From Palsa-892 sp963751615 (GTDB lineage: Bacteria > Pseudomonadota > Alphaproteobacteria > Rhizobiales > Xanthobacteraceae), in assembly GCA_963751615.1 (NCBI GenBank), contig CAVVVG010000005.1:1488001-1552000 (forward strand): 64,000 nt of DNA, read 5' to 3'. A program made the translations under genes and the position numbers. The notes beneath the pieces were generated by a model. That model saw nothing but the letters and a program-made list of their open reading frames with translations. It was not told the DNA's origin and searched no databases. Below, piece after piece: positions 62,614 through 64,000 of this stretch. Each line of letters starts with the position of its first letter. The first letter of the stretch is position 1.

Positions 62614-62676
62614 GCGCTTGCGCACCCACACATGACAGGGAACAATACGGCTCCGTAACGAATATCGGAGAGTTTC

Positions 62677-63027
62677 TTGTCTGTCGAATTACGTACATCG
62701 CAAGCGCTAAAGCTGCTGCATGATTTCGAATTCGAACTTGTGCATGATGCCGCCGCCGATCTCTCCGCGCGACAGCTCGCCGTCCTGCTCACGGTCTATC
62801 TCGAGCCACCACCACATACTGTGCGTGGACTCGCCGCCAAGCTGAAGGTGACTAAGCCTGTGATTACGCGCGCGCTCGATACAATGGGACGGATCGAATT
62901 GTTGACCCGCCGGCGCGATACGGCCGACCGCCGTAATGTGGTCGTCCAGCGCACAGTGAGGGGCGCTCTCTATGTCGAACGCCTAGGCGATGTACTGGCT
63001 GCAAAGGCAAAGGGATTGCCGCGATGA
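62677..63027 (+). CDS. MarR-family transcriptional regulator
   Basis: 116 residues from a TTG at 62677 with GGAGAG upstream. Winged helix with recognition segment TVRGLAAKLKVTKPVITRALDTM near 48-70 and wing RRDTADRRNVVVQRT. Shorter than usual MarR proteins (about 140), with trimmed terminal dimerisation helices. Overlaps the NlpC/P60 gene by 4 bases. Targets unknown. Confidence 0.85.
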   Translation: MSVELRTSQALKLLHDFEFELVHDAAADLSARQLAVLLTVYLEPPPHTVRGLAAKLKVTKPVITRALDTMGRIELLTRRRDTADRRNVVVQRTVRGALYVERLGDVLAAKAKGLPR

Positions 63028-63881
63028 AGTTCGACCCGCGCGTTACACCCGCTCGCCCCGATCTCGCGGCCTCGCATTTGAAAGGCAAGATTCAAGCAGC
63101 ACGCTTTGTCGACGGCACCATCCGTCAGGTAATTGACACGCTCGCGCCGCTCCGTCGTGCCCCCCGGCATGACGCGCCACTTGATACCGAAGCACTCCAC
63201 GGCGAACGCGTGACTGTGTACGAAACAGATGCCGAAGGCTGGTCGTGGGGGCAGCTCGAAACGGACGGCTATGTCGGATTTTTGCCAGCCAATGCATTGA
63301 TGCCACCGGGGCCGCCATCCACACATCGCGTTTCAGCCTTGCGAACGTTCATCTATCCTGCTGTCGACATCAAATCACAGCCAGTGCACGCGCTATCATT
63401 CGGTAGTCTTGTTTCGATTAAGCGGTTCGATGGAGAATTTGCTATCAATGATCAAGGAGCAATTTTTTTGAATCATCTTGTGCCGCTGGCGCGTGCGGAG
63501 CCTGATTATGTTGCTACGGCAAGGAAATTTCTTGGCGCTCCTTATTTATGGGGGGGTCGTTCGAGCGCAGGCATCGATTGCTCTGGTCTGGTGCAGCTTG
63601 CGTTGCAGGCCGCCGGTATTGCATGTCCGCGCGATAGTGACATGCAAGCCAAAATCGGAAGACCTGTTCCATTTTCCGGCAATTTTAGAAATCTGCGACG
63701 TGGTGATGTCATCTGCTGGAAGGGCCACATCGGTTTTGTTGCTGATGATACGAAGTTGCTCCATGCAAATTCGTTTCAAATGGTTGTTTCTGAAGAGCCA
63801 TTAAAGGACGCGATCGAAAGGATACGGAGGAGCGGTTCCGAAATTTTGGCCGTCCGCAGACTCGAAAGTGCGGCGACTTAA
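63024..63881 (+). CDS. NlpC/P60 cell-wall hydrolase with SH3-like domain
   Basis: 285 residues. Residues about 30-155 hold two bacterial SH3-like segments (LHGERVTVYETDAEGWSWGQLETDGYVGFLP; FGSLVSIKRFDGEFAIN). The C-terminal NlpC/P60 domain has catalytic C186 (GIDCSGLVQLAL), H235 (KGHIGFVAD) and H247 (LLHANSF). D,L-endopeptidase for peptidoglycan peptides or related substrates. No signal peptide visible, as in the alphaproteobacterial family used for recycled wall peptides. Confidence 0.9.
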   Translation: MKFDPRVTPARPDLAASHLKGKIQAARFVDGTIRQVIDTLAPLRRAPRHDAPLDTEALHGERVTVYETDAEGWSWGQLETDGYVGFLPANALMPPGPPSTHRVSALRTFIYPAVDIKSQPVHALSFGSLVSIKRFDGEFAINDQGAIFLNHLVPLARAEPDYVATARKFLGAPYLWGGRSSAGIDCSGLVQLALQAAGIACPRDSDMQAKIGRPVPFSGNFRNLRRGDVICWKGHIGFVADDTKLLHANSFQMVVSEEPLKDAIERIRRSGSEILAVRRLESAAT

Positions 63882-64000
63882 TAACCGAGTTTTCGGTTGA
63901 TCAGATGTTGCAGCGGCTGGCCGCGTTCGTGGCTCTCGATTTGCGCCATGATGTTCGCGACTAGTGCGCGTGGATCGCTCGATGCAGCATTGTGCGGTGT
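63878..64000 (-). CDS. D-2-hydroxyacid dehydrogenase (glyoxylate/hydroxypyruvate reductase-like), C-terminal end only
   Basis: The minus-strand frame from the window edge to the TAA at 63878-63880 gives 40 residues, TPHNAASSDPRALVANIMAQ and onward to NRKLGY. The TPHxAA motif contains the catalytic histidine of the D-isomer 2-hydroxyacid dehydrogenase family, and the GxPLxxxxNRxxGY ending is like glyoxylate/hydroxypyruvate reductase A. The gene continues beyond the window. Its stop overlaps the end of the NlpC/P60 gene by 4 bases, convergent. Confidence 0.75.
   Translation of the reverse strand, partial: TPHNAASSDPRALVANIMAQIESHERGQPLQHLINRKLGY

Overview
The window reads as chromosomal DNA of an alphaproteobacterium, most likely of the order Hyphomicrobiales (Rhizobiales). 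The pointers are the block pckA / chvI-chvG-hprK-EIIA(Man)-HPr-ahcY, the Tad/Cpa pilus locus with CpaA to CpaF, the leucyl aminopeptidase-MarR-NlpC/P60 trio and the HugZ-like protein. I cannot name a genus. Both window edges cut genes: hcrA at the left, and a D-2-hydroxyacid dehydrogenase on the minus strand at the right.

Region 1 (1-28,000) is a compact catabolic district for anaerobic breakdown of aromatic acids. It opens with 4-hydroxybenzoyl-CoA reductase subunits (hcrA, hcrB), followed by a DUF2249 protein and a multispanning NnrS-like protein. An 11-gene minus-strand operon (13259 down to 3750) has had-oah-dch-bcrC-bcrB-bcrA-bcrD-ferredoxin-hemerythrin-GNAT-GNAT. It holds the ATP-dependent benzoyl-CoA reductase and the Thauera-type downstream enzymes to the ring-opening step. 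Divergent from it is korA-korB plus a ferritin-like protein, the likely source of reduced ferredoxin. Next come a phenylacetate-CoA ligase and a PadBCD-like phenylacetyl-CoA:acceptor oxidoreductase operon, with the iron-sulfur and membrane subunits fused and a FlK-like thioesterase in front. A LivKHMGF-type ABC transporter, probably for aromatic acids, and an orphan TctC/Bug binding protein close the district. Three exact FNR/Anr-type palindromes (TTGAT-N4-ATCAA) sit before the had/kor divergence, the pad operon and the liv operon, two of them with a -10-like hexamer at class II spacing. The simplest reading is one oxygen-sensing regulon for uptake, activation, dearomatisation and electron supply, with oxygen-handling proteins (hemerythrin, ferritin-like) built into the operons.

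Region 2 (29,000-49,200) is core metabolism and information processing: lepA, ahcY (with a strong palindromic operator candidate), the incomplete nitrogen-type PTS (HPr, EIIA-Man, short HprK), ChvG/ChvI, a HugZ-like protein, pckA, a NhaD/CitM-type antiporter, pyrE, polA, a frameshifted hrpB, a retropepsin-like protease and a phosphomannomutase/phosphoglucomutase.

Region 3 (49,200-61,100) is a Tad (tight adherence) pilus locus: TadE/TadF-type pseudopilins and a small pilus-assembly protein on the minus strand, and flp, cpaA, cpaB, cpaC, cpaD, cpaE, cpaF, tadB, tadC on the plus strand, closed by a convergent tadD. The tadE reading frame is broken near its 3' end, and its ribosome binding site lies inside a predicted hairpin. 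The right end (61,200-64,000) carries a leucyl aminopeptidase, a MarR-type regulator, an NlpC/P60 hydrolase and the tail of a glyoxylate/hydroxypyruvate reductase-like gene.

Three single-base indels in conserved genes (two in hrpB, one in tadE), all at short or long homopolymers, suggest consensus errors in this assembly as strongly as real gene decay.
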